A program made the position numbers and the translations under genes. Positions 1-8,973 of a DNA stretch of 20,572 nucleotides are shown one piece after another. A model generated the notes under the pieces. That model was not told where the DNA came from, ran no database searches, and was given only the letters and a program-made list of their open reading frames with translations. This DNA is from DATLFQ01 sp035540915 (lineage in GTDB: Bacteria; Actinomycetota; Acidimicrobiia; Acidimicrobiales; GCA-2861595): the NCBI GenBank assembly GCA_035540915.1, contig DATLFQ010000101.1, positions 1 to 20,572 of the forward strand, written 5' to 3'. Numbering within the stretch: position 1 is the first letter of the stretch; each line of letters opens with the position of its first letter.

Positions 1-1277
<1,277 letters not shown>

Positions 1278-1312
1278 CGGCCCTCCATCCTACGGTTGGC
1301 CGGCGGGGGCGC

Positions 1313-2044
1313 TCAGTCGGCGTCCCGCAGGTCGAGGAGCCGCTCCCGCATGGCGTAGACCACCGCCTCCATGCGGTTGTGCAGGTGCAGCTTCTCCAGG
1401 ATGTTGCGCACGTGGTTCTTCACGGTGTTCTCGGAGATGAACAGCTGGTCGGCGATCTCCCGGTTGCTCATGCCCTTGGCCACCAGCCGGAGGACCTCCA
1501 TTTCCCGGGCGGTCAGCACCGGGCCGGGCAGCTGCGGGCGCTCGTGGGCCCGCTTGGCCATGGCGTTGAACTCCAGGAGCAGCTTGGAAGCCATGGAGGG
1601 GGTGATGCGGCTCTCCCCCTCGGCCACCGCCCGGATGGACTCGGCCACGTCCTCGACCGAGATCTCCTTCAGCAGGTAGCCGTTGGCGCCCGCCTTGATG
1701 GCCTCGAACAGGTCGTCCTCGTCGTCGCTCACGGTGAGCATGAGGATCTTGGTGGCGGGAACCTCGGCCCGTATGCGGCGGGCGGCCTCGATGCCGTTGA
1801 GGCGCGGCATGCGGACGTCCATGAGGATCACGTCGGGCACCAGCTCCTTGGCCTTCTCGACGGCTTCCTCGCCGTTCTCGGCCTCACCGGTGACCTCCAC
1901 CCCCGTCTCGCCGCCCAGTACCACGCACAGGCCACGGCGGAACAGCGCCTGGTCGTCGGCGATGAGCACCCGGACGACGGCCGGGCCGGCCGGCCCGCCG
2001 ACGTCACCGTGGGCCTGGGTCGCACCTTGCTCCGGCACCGGCAT
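1313..2044 (-). CDS. NarL/FixJ-family response regulator
   Basis: This is a two-component response regulator of 243 residues. The receiver domain covers about residues 24-140, with the acidic pair D30/D31 in VLIADDQALFRRGL, the phosphoacceptor D76 in ILMDVRMP, T104 and K126. A LuxR-type helix-turn-helix covers about residues 176-240 (LTAREMEVLRLVAKGMSNREIA, then SENTVKNHVRNIL). It is predicted to bind DNA in the cytoplasm when phosphorylated. A longer in-frame start at 2086 would overlap the end of hpf. I chose the ATG at 2044 because GGGGAG lies six bases upstream and the gene then starts 13 bases after the hpf stop, so it is probably cotranscribed with hpf. No histidine kinase is in the window, so its signal and targets are unknown. 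Confidence 0.93.
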   Translation of the reverse strand: MPVPEQGATQAHGDVGGPAGPAVVRVLIADDQALFRRGLCVVLGGETGVEVTGEAENGEEAVEKAKELVPDVILMDVRMPRLNGIEAARRIRAEVPATKILMLTVSDDEDDLFEAIKAGANGYLLKEISVEDVAESIRAVAEGESRITPSMASKLLLEFNAMAKRAHERPQLPGPVLTAREMEVLRLVAKGMSNREIADQLFISENTVKNHVRNILEKLHLHNRMEAVVYAMRERLLDLRDAD

Positions 2045-2057
2045 CAGCTCCCCGCCC

Positions 2058-2657
2058 TCAGGCCCCCTCGATGAGGCCGACGTCACCGTCGTGGCGCCGG
2101 TATACCACTGCCGTGGCGCCGGTGTCCGCGTTGGTGAACAGGAAGAAGGAGTGGCCCAGCAGCTCCATTTGGAGGGCCCCTTCCTCGGGGGTCATCGGCT
2201 TCATGGCGAACTGCTTGGTGCGCACGATGCGAAATCCCCCCTCTCCGGCCTCGTCGAGCTCGGCGTCCGGCTGGTCGTCCCCGGCTGCGGCGGTGCCGTC
2301 GGGTGGGCCGACGACCACGCCCGCCGCGACCGGGGTGGGCGGCCGCCGGGGGTGGGACCGGCCCAGCAGCTTGCCCTTGAGCTTGTGCAGACCGTGCTCC
2401 AGCTTGTCCACCACCCGGTCGACGGCGGTCGAAGGATCGGGCGCCGTGGCCCGGGCCCGCACGACGTGCCCGTGGCCGTGCAGGGTGACCTCGCAGATCT
2501 CCTTGTCGGCGATCCGGGGGTTGCGCTCCTCGAGGAAGCGCACCTCGGCATGGTCCATCCCCTCGAGGAAGCGGCCCACGTGGGCCACCTTCTGCTCGAC
2601 GGTGTGGCGGAACGACTCCGACACTTCGAGGTTGCGGGCGGTGATGGAGATGTCCAT
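2058..2657 (-). CDS. hpf: Ribosome hibernation promoting factor, long form (HPF/RaiA family)
   Basis: This protein binds the 30S subunit near the mRNA channel and holds idle ribosomes as 100S dimers. It is 199 residues long, the long form of the family. The N-terminal S30AE domain covers about residues 1-105, starting MDISITARNLEVSESF and including the conserved patch VTLHGHGHVVRA. A proline- and glycine-rich linker follows. The C-terminal dimerisation domain covers about residues 140-199 (FRIVRTKQFAMKPMTPEEG, then the end of the domain after HSFFLFTNADTG). The ATG at 2657 is preceded by a purine-rich GGGAAGGGA; an upstream in-frame start at 2732 lies in the leader and adds residues unlike the family. 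The gene follows a long structured leader (2696-2970) and precedes the response regulator and secA. Confidence 0.96.
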   Translation of the reverse strand: MDISITARNLEVSESFRHTVEQKVAHVGRFLEGMDHAEVRFLEERNPRIADKEICEVTLHGHGHVVRARATAPDPSTAVDRVVDKLEHGLHKLKGKLLGRSHPRRPPTPVAAGVVVGPPDGTAAAGDDQPDAELDEAGEGGFRIVRTKQFAMKPMTPEEGALQMELLGHSFFLFTNADTGATAVVYRRHDGDVGLIEGA

Positions 2658-2695
2658 GGTCCCTTCCCGGTCGGTGGTCCTGGCACTGGGTGTTC

Positions 2696-2970
2696 GGGCC
2701 GCGTGCGGCTGACCTGGTCTTTGACCCCACACTCGCCTGCCGAGGAGGTCGGCCCGCCTGGCCGTGGCAGCCGCCCCGGAGACCGGAACGGCCCAGCACT
2801 GGCCACAATGGCAGGCCTTCCCCCTTCTCCGCCGGGCACCGCCGATCGGCGCACCGCCGGGCAGGGCTGACTCCTAAGCCGCACCATGCTCAGCAACCAC
2901 GGGTTGCCTTACGTGGGTCGTTTCGCCTGCGACTGGCATCGACTTTCAACCACAGACCCGCACGCGGCCC
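2696..2970 (-). ncRNA. Candidate structured leader RNA upstream of hpf (raiA-motif-like)
   Basis: The region has no good ORF and is more structured than its neighbours. The arms 2696-2708 and 2958-2970 are perfect 13-base inverse complements 249 bases apart and would close one RNA domain. Nested inside are 2735-2741 with 2810-2816 (7 bp), enclosing 2760-2765 with 2788-2793 (6 bp). A separate hairpin is 2897-2901 with 2912-2916 (CCACG/CGTGG, loop containing AAGGCAAC). An alternative stem, 2893-2898 with 2902-2907, competes with that hairpin. The stretch 2883-2957 is also less GC-rich than its surroundings, as expected for conserved RNA. A -10-like TACACT ends just upstream of the 5' arm. A conserved RNA called the raiA motif is known upstream of raiA/hpf genes in Firmicutes and Actinobacteria; assigning this RNA to that family is my inference from position and shape. 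The exact 3' end is uncertain. Confidence 0.6.
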
Positions 2971-2977
2971 ATGAGCC

Positions 2978-2983
2978 AGTGTA
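2978..2983 (-). promoter_or_regulatory. Possible -10 element for the hpf leader RNA
   Basis: TACACT on the minus strand fits the actinobacterial TANNNT -10 pattern. It would place the transcript start near 2971, one base before the 5' arm of the 13-bp helix (2958-2970). No convincing -35 element is seen at the usual spacing, which is common in high-GC actinobacterial promoters. Confidence 0.4.
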
Positions 2984-3044
2984 GGACCGCCGGGCCCGCC
3001 TCACGGCGCCCTCGAAATCGCAGCGGCGGCTCGGGCGGATCCGC

Positions 3045-5660
3045 TCAGCGAACCTCCAGCGATGCGTTGCCGTGATCCACGATGTCGTCGGCGGGACGCC
3101 ACGCCGTCCAGCTGCCGCCCGGGCTGCGGATGGACCAGGGCTCGTCCCCGTGGGAACGGCCGACCACGGTGATCCACTTCCCGCCGATCAGCTCCCGGAG
3201 CACCTGGTGGCGCTGGATGATCGCCTCGGTGCGCTCGAGGGGCGCCTGGATGACCGCCAGCAGGCGCAGCGGTTCGTGCATGCGTTGGTCCCCGACGCCC
3301 ACTGCCTGCGCGGGGAGGCCGACCTGGAGGTCGCCGCCCTCGCCGAGGACGACGCCGATGCCGCCCACCGGGTTGTGCAGCGTCTTGTCCCCCGCACCGA
3401 ACTGGTCGGGGTCGATTGAGGAGAAGTAGTACTGGGCGGAGATCCATTGCGCGACGACGAGAGGCGCGGTCATGATCGTCTCGAGGGCGCTGCCCTGGCG
3501 ATCGCCCTCGGCGTCGTAGGAGTGCAGGAACACGCGGCATGCCAAGTCGAGCCCGGCGGTGATCGAGCGCGGCCCGACGACGAACGCCGCATTGCCGGCG
3601 AGCCCCCACTCGGGACGCACCTGCGCCCAGTCGTGCCCACGCACCCGGACCTTGCCCGGATCGCCCGGGAGCCGCCCGGAGCGCTCGCGTGCGAGCCGTT
3701 TGCCGGCCACCGCGACGTCCCGCTCGAAGGCGGCGAGCAGCCGTTGGTGGGTGTCCGGCACGGCCTGGCGGTCGAGAACGGTCACCTCGTCGGAGACGGT
3801 GTCGTGCTGGGCAGCGACGAAGCAGGTGTCGTCGGGCACCGTGATGCCTCGCTCCTGGAGGCGCGCACGAACCCGGGCGTCGTTGAGGATGGCCACTGCC
3901 ACTCGGGCGCTCGGACCACCAGGAGCGCCGCCGCATGCGCCGCAGTCGTAGGACGATGCGTGCGGGTTGTTGATGTTGTGACTGCCGTGCCCGCAGAACA
4001 CGATGAGCCGGGCGAAGCGGGTCAAGCCCATGGTCCGGACGATGTTCTCCGCGAACGAGGCCCGCGCCTCGAGCGACAGGCCGGAACCGCCGGCGTCCTC
4101 CGCCTCGACCGCCGGTCGCGTCCGCGGGCTGGCGACGCGGCGCGTCGTCAGCCCCTTCAGGCGACGGACCAGGCCCGGTGCCAGCGTCCTGGCCGCGGCC
4201 GTCGGGCCCATGAGGTAGCCGGCCGCCTCGGCGAGCGCGAACGGACCACCCAGGCTTCCTTTGGCGGCGTGGAAGGCCTCGTGCCCCGCGCGGGCGGCTC
4301 GCTGCGCGGTGAGGTAGCCGAGGGCATCGCCAGGCAGGAGCGCCTGCTCGGCGACGTCGTGCGCAGGCTTCAACAGCACCGGGCAGCGCGGCTGGCTCTC
4401 CGTCGAACCCAGGGGCTGCCAGCGCACGGGAACGCCGAAGAACCCGGCGAACCCGAAGGTGTCGTACGGACCGCATGCCTGCAGGTGCCGTTGCAGGCCT
4501 TCCGAGCGCGCGTCGATGCAGAAGGCCGCCTGCACGTCCGGCCGCTCGGTCCCGGGCCCGGGTTCCGGGCGGCTCAGCAGTCCCAGCAGACGATCGCGGA
4601 AGTTGCCCTCCTGCGCCTCGAGCCACATCGACTTCCGCACCGGCGGCGGCACCTGCCGCAGGACGCCTCGCACGGCGGAGGTGACGGAAGGATCGTCGGA
4701 CGTGCTACCGAGGGCGGCGAGCACCGCCGCCACCCGGTGCTCCAGCAGATTCTCGTTCTCGACCACCTCGTCGTCGTGCGGCACGGGTGGCCGGGCTGCT
4801 GCGGCATGGGCCGCCGCTGCAGTCGCGGAAACCTGGACGGCGAGGAGGTCCACGAGGCGCAACGGGGGACGATGGTCGTCGGGCGGCGCCCATTCGTCAT
4901 GCCAGCGTGCGTACCCGGCCCAGCCGGGAAGCCGGCCGAGGTGCTCGCGGAGGGCACCGACGCGATCGCCGTCGACATCCAGCGCATCGAGGGCCACAGC
5001 GAGTGCCTCGAGCGGACGATCCGGGAGTTGTCCCAGCCACTGCATGCCGGTCGGGCCGGCCAGGCGCCGGAGCCGCCGGTCGTGCGACACCAGCTCCCGC
5101 CACGCTCGGAAGAACCCGTGCTCGCGGCCGGGCATGGGCCACGGAACGCCGGCCTGGTCCACGAAGACCGCACACCAGGCGGCCACGAGCTCGCTGACCG
5201 CCCGGACGGTCTCGACATCCGTACACCCGACCCGATCGCGGCTGGTGTCCCTTGGCTTGTCGTCCGGTCCCACGAGGAGGTCCGACATGACGACCTCCAC
5301 CGCATCGACGGTTTTCTCCCCGAGCTCGATGGGAAGCGTCGACGCGAGCGTCGGGTCGACGTCGACGATGGCGCGCCGGAGATCCGCATCGGTGGTGGCC
5401 CCGCGAGCGTGGGCCGCGCGGAACGCGGCGAGTGTCTGGTGAGTGCGTGCCCGCAGCCACCGCCGGGCGACGGCGGTGGCGTCGTCGAAGGGCAGGTGCT
5501 GCAGGCCGAGGAGGGGATTGACCGCCACGAAGCTGGTCAGCGGCCACAGCGGAGCGATGATCTCCGCCGCTCTGGAGACGTCGGCGAGGAGTGCGGTGTC
5601 GCGGCTCGACGGTCCACGCAGGCCGTCGTCCCGGTTGCTCAACTCGCTCATGCCGCTCAT
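3045..5660 (-). CDS. dabA: DabA, carbonic-anhydrase-like subunit of the DAB inorganic-carbon pump (UPF0753/DUF2309)
   Basis: DabA is the cytosolic/peripheral partner of DabB in an energy-coupled CO2-to-bicarbonate uptake system. It is 871 residues long, normal for the family. The zinc-site pattern known from Halothiobacillus DabA (C351, D353, H524, C539) is matched by C381 and D383 in AFCIDARSEG, H558 in VFCGHGSHNINNPHASS, and C573 in SSYDCGACGG. The spacing C-x-D and H-x14-C is the same. The PLWPLTSFVAVNPL block near residue 38 is also typical. The ATG overlaps the dabB stop as ATGA, which indicates translational coupling. It is the last gene of the carboxysome operon, and no clear Rho-independent terminator follows. 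A perfect palindrome (GCGGATCCGC) directly after the stop is too short and loop-less to call one. Confidence 0.95.
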   Translation of the reverse strand: MSGMSELSNRDDGLRGPSSRDTALLADVSRAAEIIAPLWPLTSFVAVNPLLGLQHLPFDDATAVARRWLRARTHQTLAAFRAAHARGATTDADLRRAIVDVDPTLASTLPIELGEKTVDAVEVVMSDLLVGPDDKPRDTSRDRVGCTDVETVRAVSELVAAWCAVFVDQAGVPWPMPGREHGFFRAWRELVSHDRRLRRLAGPTGMQWLGQLPDRPLEALAVALDALDVDGDRVGALREHLGRLPGWAGYARWHDEWAPPDDHRPPLRLVDLLAVQVSATAAAAHAAAARPPVPHDDEVVENENLLEHRVAAVLAALGSTSDDPSVTSAVRGVLRQVPPPVRKSMWLEAQEGNFRDRLLGLLSRPEPGPGTERPDVQAAFCIDARSEGLQRHLQACGPYDTFGFAGFFGVPVRWQPLGSTESQPRCPVLLKPAHDVAEQALLPGDALGYLTAQRAARAGHEAFHAAKGSLGGPFALAEAAGYLMGPTAAARTLAPGLVRRLKGLTTRRVASPRTRPAVEAEDAGGSGLSLEARASFAENIVRTMGLTRFARLIVFCGHGSHNINNPHASSYDCGACGGAPGGPSARVAVAILNDARVRARLQERGITVPDDTCFVAAQHDTVSDEVTVLDRQAVPDTHQRLLAAFERDVAVAGKRLARERSGRLPGDPGKVRVRGHDWAQVRPEWGLAGNAAFVVGPRSITAGLDLACRVFLHSYDAEGDRQGSALETIMTAPLVVAQWISAQYYFSSIDPDQFGAGDKTLHNPVGGIGVVLGEGGDLQVGLPAQAVGVGDQRMHEPLRLLAVIQAPLERTEAIIQRHQVLRELIGGKWITVVGRSHGDEPWSIRSPGGSWTAWRPADDIVDHGNASLEVR

Positions 5661-7324
5661 GACCGTGTCGATCGGACCGGCTCCACGCGCGGTCGGAACT
5701 GGCGCGTCTCCGGCACGGGCGCCACTCCGGTCGAACTGCCGCGGGTCGTCAACTGGGCCGAGATGGGCGCCGAGGTGAGCACGACGGCGTACACCCGGCT
5801 GCGCAACATGCGCATCCGGTCACCGGGAGCGAGCGAGACCACGGCGACGACGAGCGCGATGGCGGCCAGCGTCGCAACGAGGACCGCTGAGCTGACCGGC
5901 TCGGCCACCTCCCCGGGAAGCGCAGGATCGACGAAGGTCTCGACGACGGTGAGCCCACCGATGTACGCGAAGACCCCGGCCGCGGCGCCGAGCGCCGCGG
6001 TCGCGACCGCCGCGACGGGCCGGAAGGGCGCCGAGTGCAGCCACCCATGGACAGCCCGGGCCGCCGTCGCCCACGCGAACACCGTCACGAGCACCGCCGC
6101 CGCCGTCGACAGGTGCGGGTGGAAGACCCGGTACGCGGCCCACAGTGCCGCTACCGGCACCAGCAGCGCAACGCCCAGCCGAACGCTCCGGGCGACGGCA
6201 TGTGGAACAGGGCGTTGCCGGTGGCGGAGGTGGGCCGTCACCGAGCCACCCGCCCCCAGGAAGAGGGCCGCCTTGTACATCCCGTGCCCGAGGATGTGGA
6301 GCAGGGCCGCGGCGAACGCACCTATGGCCACCTGCACCGTCATGAACCCCATCTGCCCTGCCGTGGACCATGCCAGATTCCCCTTCACGTCGCTGCGCAC
6401 CAACATGACCGTCGTCGCGTAACAGGCGGTGGCGGCACCCGCCGCGAAGGCCACGTGCGTCGCAGCGGCCGACGATCCGAACACCGGAGCCAGTCGCACC
6501 AGGAGCACCCCGGCGCCGTTGACCACGCCGGCGTGGAGCAGGGCCGACACCGGCGTGGGCGCGGCGATCGTGGCCGGCAGCCACTGGTGCAGAGGGACGA
6601 GCGCAGACCGCGAGATGCTGGCGACGGCCAGGAGCAAGGCGACCACCCACAGCACGTTGCTCCCGAGCACCGGGATCGACGCGTTCGCGAGTTCGTCGAG
6701 GGTCCCGGCCGGCGAGCGGAGGTCGATCTCGCCGACGGAGACGACGGTGAGAAGCGTCGCCAACAGCAGCGCGCCGTCTCCGACCTGCAGGCTGCGCCGG
6801 GTTCGCCGGGCCGAGCGCGGCGCCGGTCCCCAGGTGGCCCGGTGGGCCACCAGCCCGGCCAACGCCACGCCGCCCAGGATCCAGGAGAGGCACAGCAGGC
6901 CGAGCGTGGCGGCGAAGGCCACCGACGTCGTTGCCGCCGTGAGCACCGAGGCCAGGACGAAGAAGCGGCGCCCGCGAAGGTCCCCCTGCAGGTTGCGGCT
7001 GGCGAAGGACTGCACGACCAAGCCGACCCCGGTGGTGAGCAGGGCCAACAGAGTCGTGACGCGAGTTGCGTGCAGGCCGACGAGCGCATCGCCGTCGTCC
7101 CCCTCGACCACGGCGGCGATCGGTCCGTCCACAGCCACGATCACCGCCACGACGACGGCCATGACGAACGCAGCAGAGGCGGCTCGAACCGCCCATCGCG
7201 ACGACCGCTCGGCGACGGACCCGGTGGGGGTCGACCAGCCGGCGGGACGCGCGAGGGCGATCGCCGCGGCGGAGATCGCAGGCAGGGCGGGAACAACGAT
7301 CAGCAACGTCTCGGGCGGCGTCAT
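5657..7324 (-). CDS. dabB: DabB, NuoL-like proton-conducting membrane subunit of the DAB pump
   Basis: This is an integral membrane protein of about 555 residues with a dozen or more hydrophobic helices. It is related to the antiporter-like subunit NuoL of complex I and to Mrp antiporters. The Proton_antipo_M signature is clear: WLPATIAAPTPVSALLHAG followed by VVNGAGVLLVRL, then HGMYKAALFLGAGG. In DAB systems it anchors DabA and is thought to couple ion flow to CO2 hydration. Its location directly before dabA separates it from respiratory nuoL. I chose the ATG at 7324; a TTG three codons upstream (7333) is also possible, and neither has a strong ribosome binding site. The gap to the upstream Nudix gene is 76 bases and contains a small hairpin. 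Confidence 0.93.
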   Translation of the reverse strand: MTPPETLLIVVPALPAISAAAIALARPAGWSTPTGSVAERSSRWAVRAASAAFVMAVVVAVIVAVDGPIAAVVEGDDGDALVGLHATRVTTLLALLTTGVGLVVQSFASRNLQGDLRGRRFFVLASVLTAATTSVAFAATLGLLCLSWILGGVALAGLVAHRATWGPAPRSARRTRRSLQVGDGALLLATLLTVVSVGEIDLRSPAGTLDELANASIPVLGSNVLWVVALLLAVASISRSALVPLHQWLPATIAAPTPVSALLHAGVVNGAGVLLVRLAPVFGSSAAATHVAFAAGAATACYATTVMLVRSDVKGNLAWSTAGQMGFMTVQVAIGAFAAALLHILGHGMYKAALFLGAGGSVTAHLRHRQRPVPHAVARSVRLGVALLVPVAALWAAYRVFHPHLSTAAAVLVTVFAWATAARAVHGWLHSAPFRPVAAVATAALGAAAGVFAYIGGLTVVETFVDPALPGEVAEPVSSAVLVATLAAIALVVAVVSLAPGDRMRMLRSRVYAVVLTSAPISAQLTTRGSSTGVAPVPETRQFRPRVEPVRSTRS

Positions 7325-7355
7325 CTGGACCAAGGCGCTCTACGCAGCAGAACGC

Positions 7356-7373
7356 GGAACGTCAGCCCGTTCC
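7356..7373 (-). other. Short inverted repeat between the Nudix gene and dabB
   Basis: A perfect 6-bp stem (GGAACG/CGTTCC) with a six-base loop lies in the 76-base gap before dabB. No run of T follows on the transcribed strand, so it does not look like an intrinsic terminator. It could affect mRNA processing or dabB translation, which is speculative. Confidence 0.35.
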
Positions 7374-7400
7374 ATCAAGCACGGGTGGAGGGCTGCTCGA

Positions 7401-8399
7401 TCACGCCGTGGTCCCCCTACCGCGCGACCCCGAGAGTCGGGAGACGTCGACCGCGACACCCAGCGCCCCTGCAGAGCGGGCTGCGCCGATGTCACCGGGC
7501 CCCAGCCCCCCCTGCGCGTAGACGGGCAAGGGGCTGGCTGCGACCAGCGCCCGCAGGCCCTCCCAACCCAGCGGCTGGTCGGTGGGGTGCGACGCCGTGG
7601 GAAGCACCGGCGACACGATGGCGACATCTGCGCCCAGTACCGCGGCTCGCTCAAGGTCACGCGCGTTGTGAGCCGACACCGCCCACAGGCGCGTCGGCGG
7701 CCGCTCGATCAGGCAGGCCAGCGCGGCGGCGGTGCTGTGCAGTCCGCACGCACCGGCCTGGCGCGCCTCCAGCGCCGTCCCGGACAGGAGGAGGCGCAGC
7801 CCGGTCCCCCGCCGAAGCTCGCGCAGCCGGCGGGTGAGCTGGACGCGCTGGGCAGGCGCAAACTGCGGTGCTCGCACGATCAGCACCCGCAGGCCGCCCG
7901 CAGCCAACGACGGGATCCTCGCCAGCAGCTCGTCGGAAGAACCTTGCGCTCGGTCCACCCGGGCGACCGCCACCAGGTCGGGGAGGGCCAACGTCACAAG
8001 AGCGAGTTCGTTGCTCGGCAGCAGCGGCCCGACCGCCGGACTCGCCGGGTCGACCCAGGCCAGCCGTTGCCCTTCCCTGCCCTTCGGCTCGCCCGACCAC
8101 CGGCGCACGTGGAACCAGTGCAGCCGCACCCGCTTGGCCGGGAAGTCGTGCTCGTAGACCCTCCAGGGCGCGACCTCGAGGGCGTGCACGCCGACCTCCT
8201 CGTGCAGTTCACGCGCGGCGGCCTGGGCCGCGCTCTCACCGGGTTCGACCTGGCCCCCGGGAACTTCCCAGAAGCCGGCCGCGTCCTTGCCCGGCTTGCG
8301 TTCTGCCAGCAACACTCGCCCGTCGGGCGAGCGGAGAACGCCAATGGCCACGTCGACCACCGAACGGCCGACGAGCGGTTGACGGCGGCAGGGCAGCAT
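7401..8399 (-). CDS. Nudix hydrolase fused to a thiamine-phosphate-synthase/TenI-like domain
   Basis: This is a two-domain protein of about 332 residues. The N-terminal Nudix domain (about 12-135) carries a full Nudix box near residues 49-71, GQVEPGE then seven residues then RELHEEVGV, matching GX5EX7REUXEEXGU, so it should bind metal and hydrolyse a nucleoside-diphosphate-linked substrate. The C-terminal half (about 170-325) resembles ThiE/TenI barrels: VSAHNARDLERAA, GADVAIVSPVLPTASHP and PLPVYAQGGL. Similar MutT-TenI fusions are known in proteobacteria, and Nudix genes occur in some alpha-carboxysome loci; the substrate here is unknown. The ATG at 8399 shares its A with the preceding stop (TGATG), which favours it over the in-frame ATG at 8411. 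Confidence 0.88.
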   Translation of the reverse strand: MLPCRRQPLVGRSVVDVAIGVLRSPDGRVLLAERKPGKDAAGFWEVPGGQVEPGESAAQAAARELHEEVGVHALEVAPWRVYEHDFPAKRVRLHWFHVRRWSGEPKGREGQRLAWVDPASPAVGPLLPSNELALVTLALPDLVAVARVDRAQGSSDELLARIPSLAAGGLRVLIVRAPQFAPAQRVQLTRRLRELRRGTGLRLLLSGTALEARQAGACGLHSTAAALACLIERPPTRLWAVSAHNARDLERAAVLGADVAIVSPVLPTASHPTDQPLGWEGLRALVAASPLPVYAQGGLGPGDIGAARSAGALGVAVDVSRLSGSRGRGTTA

Positions 8400-8614
8400 C
8401 AGTCCGGCCATACGCGTTCGGGGTTGCGCGCACGAGATCGTCCCGGTGACCGCGTCGTCGTCCGGTCCGAACCGGCTGCGTGCGCCGTCTCCGCCGGAGG
8501 GGCCGAGTGCCCGTCGGCATCACCCTCCGGAGCTTCCTGGGTGCTGTTCTTCGTCGCGGCGCGCGTCGGCTCCTGCTTCGCAGGGGTGGCCGGGCGGCGT
8601 TTGGCCGGGCTCAT
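8399..8614 (-). CDS. Small disordered basic protein of unknown function, coupled in the carboxysome operon
   Basis: This 71-residue ORF begins one base after the acRAF-like stop (TGA-C-ATG). It ends in a TGATG overlap with the Nudix start, so both ends show translational-coupling geometry. The N-terminus is lysine/arginine rich (MSPAKRRPATPAKQEP), the middle is acidic and alanine/proline rich, and the tail is arginine rich (RSPGRSRARNPERVW). It has no hydrophobic core, membrane segment or signal peptide, so it is probably disordered. Third codon positions are mostly G or C, like neighbouring genes. I do not recognise a family. A role in binding Rubisco or nucleic acid would suit its composition but is not shown. 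It could also be a non-functional spacer ORF, though the junctions argue against that. Confidence 0.6.
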   Translation of the reverse strand: MSPAKRRPATPAKQEPTRAATKNSTQEAPEGDADGHSAPPAETAHAAGSDRTTTRSPGRSRARNPERVWPD

Positions 8615-8615
8615 G

Positions 8616-8888
8616 TCAGGCGGCGTGCACGGTCGCCAGCGCGTCGGCGCGGGCGGCGAAATCCAGTGCCTCCGTGCCGACGACCGCTTCATCCCGGTAC
8701 ACCGTGACGTTGACGTGTGTCCGGCTGAAGCTCAGGTCCGGATAGAGCCCGGTCTCCTTCGACAGGCCCGCGAGCCGGTCGAGGAAGGTCCGGGCATCTG
8801 GGTAGGCGGCGAACTCGAAGCGGCGGTACAGCAACGGTGGTTGCTCGACCTCCGTCCAGCCCTCCGGCCGTCGTGGCTCGGTTGTCAT
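8616..8888 (-). CDS. acRAF-like Rubisco assembly factor (pterin carbinolamine dehydratase fold)
   Basis: This 90-residue protein is related to pterin-4a-carbinolamine dehydratases. Members in alpha-carboxysome operons (acRAF) act as form IA Rubisco assembly chaperones rather than enzymes. The fold signature is visible as GWTEVEQPPLLYRRFEFAAY, then FLDRLAGLSKETGLYPDLSF and RTHVNVTVY. The active-site histidine pair of true dehydratases (HHPDW-type motif) is replaced by LYPDLSF, which supports a non-catalytic role. The ATG at 8888 has a strong GAGGAGG Shine-Dalgarno sequence; longer upstream starts would read through the intergenic inverted repeat. It follows csoS1 by 85 bases and is directly followed by the 71-residue ORF. 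Confidence 0.9.
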   Translation of the reverse strand: MTTEPRRPEGWTEVEQPPLLYRRFEFAAYPDARTFLDRLAGLSKETGLYPDLSFSRTHVNVTVYRDEAVVGTEALDFAARADALATVHAA

Positions 8889-8915
8889 CTGGTCCTCCTC
8901 GTCGAGATGGGTTCC

Positions 8916-8943
8916 CCGGCGCCAGCCGGCCGGCCAGCGCCGG
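8916..8943 (-). other. GC-rich inverted repeat between csoS1 and the acRAF-like gene
   Basis: The arms CCGGCGC (8916-8922) and GCGCCGG (8937-8943) form a 7-bp stem around a further self-complementary GCCGGCCGGC core. No T-run follows on the transcribed strand, so it is not a classic terminator. Lying just after the major shell gene, it could protect the csoS1 message or reduce readthrough; that role is inferred. Confidence 0.45.
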
Positions 8944-8973
8944 CCCGGCCCGGCCGGGATGGTGGCCAGCAGC

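Noticed and set aside
2840..2851. Perfect palindrome CGCCGATCGGCG in the hpf leader
   Set aside because: It is short and GC rich, easily expected by chance here, and may simply be part of the leader RNA fold.
3035..3044. Palindrome GCGGATCCGC next to the dabA stop as a terminator
   Set aside because: It has no loop and no following T-run, so it does not qualify as an intrinsic terminator.
3447..6422. A very long open frame on the plus strand opposite dabA and dabB
   Set aside because: It is antisense to two clearly recognised genes, has no family motifs, is rich in arginine, alanine and glycine, and is the usual by-product of high-GC coding DNA. Other long plus-strand frames (for example 42-1358, 6429-9056, 18316-20367) were rejected for the same reason.
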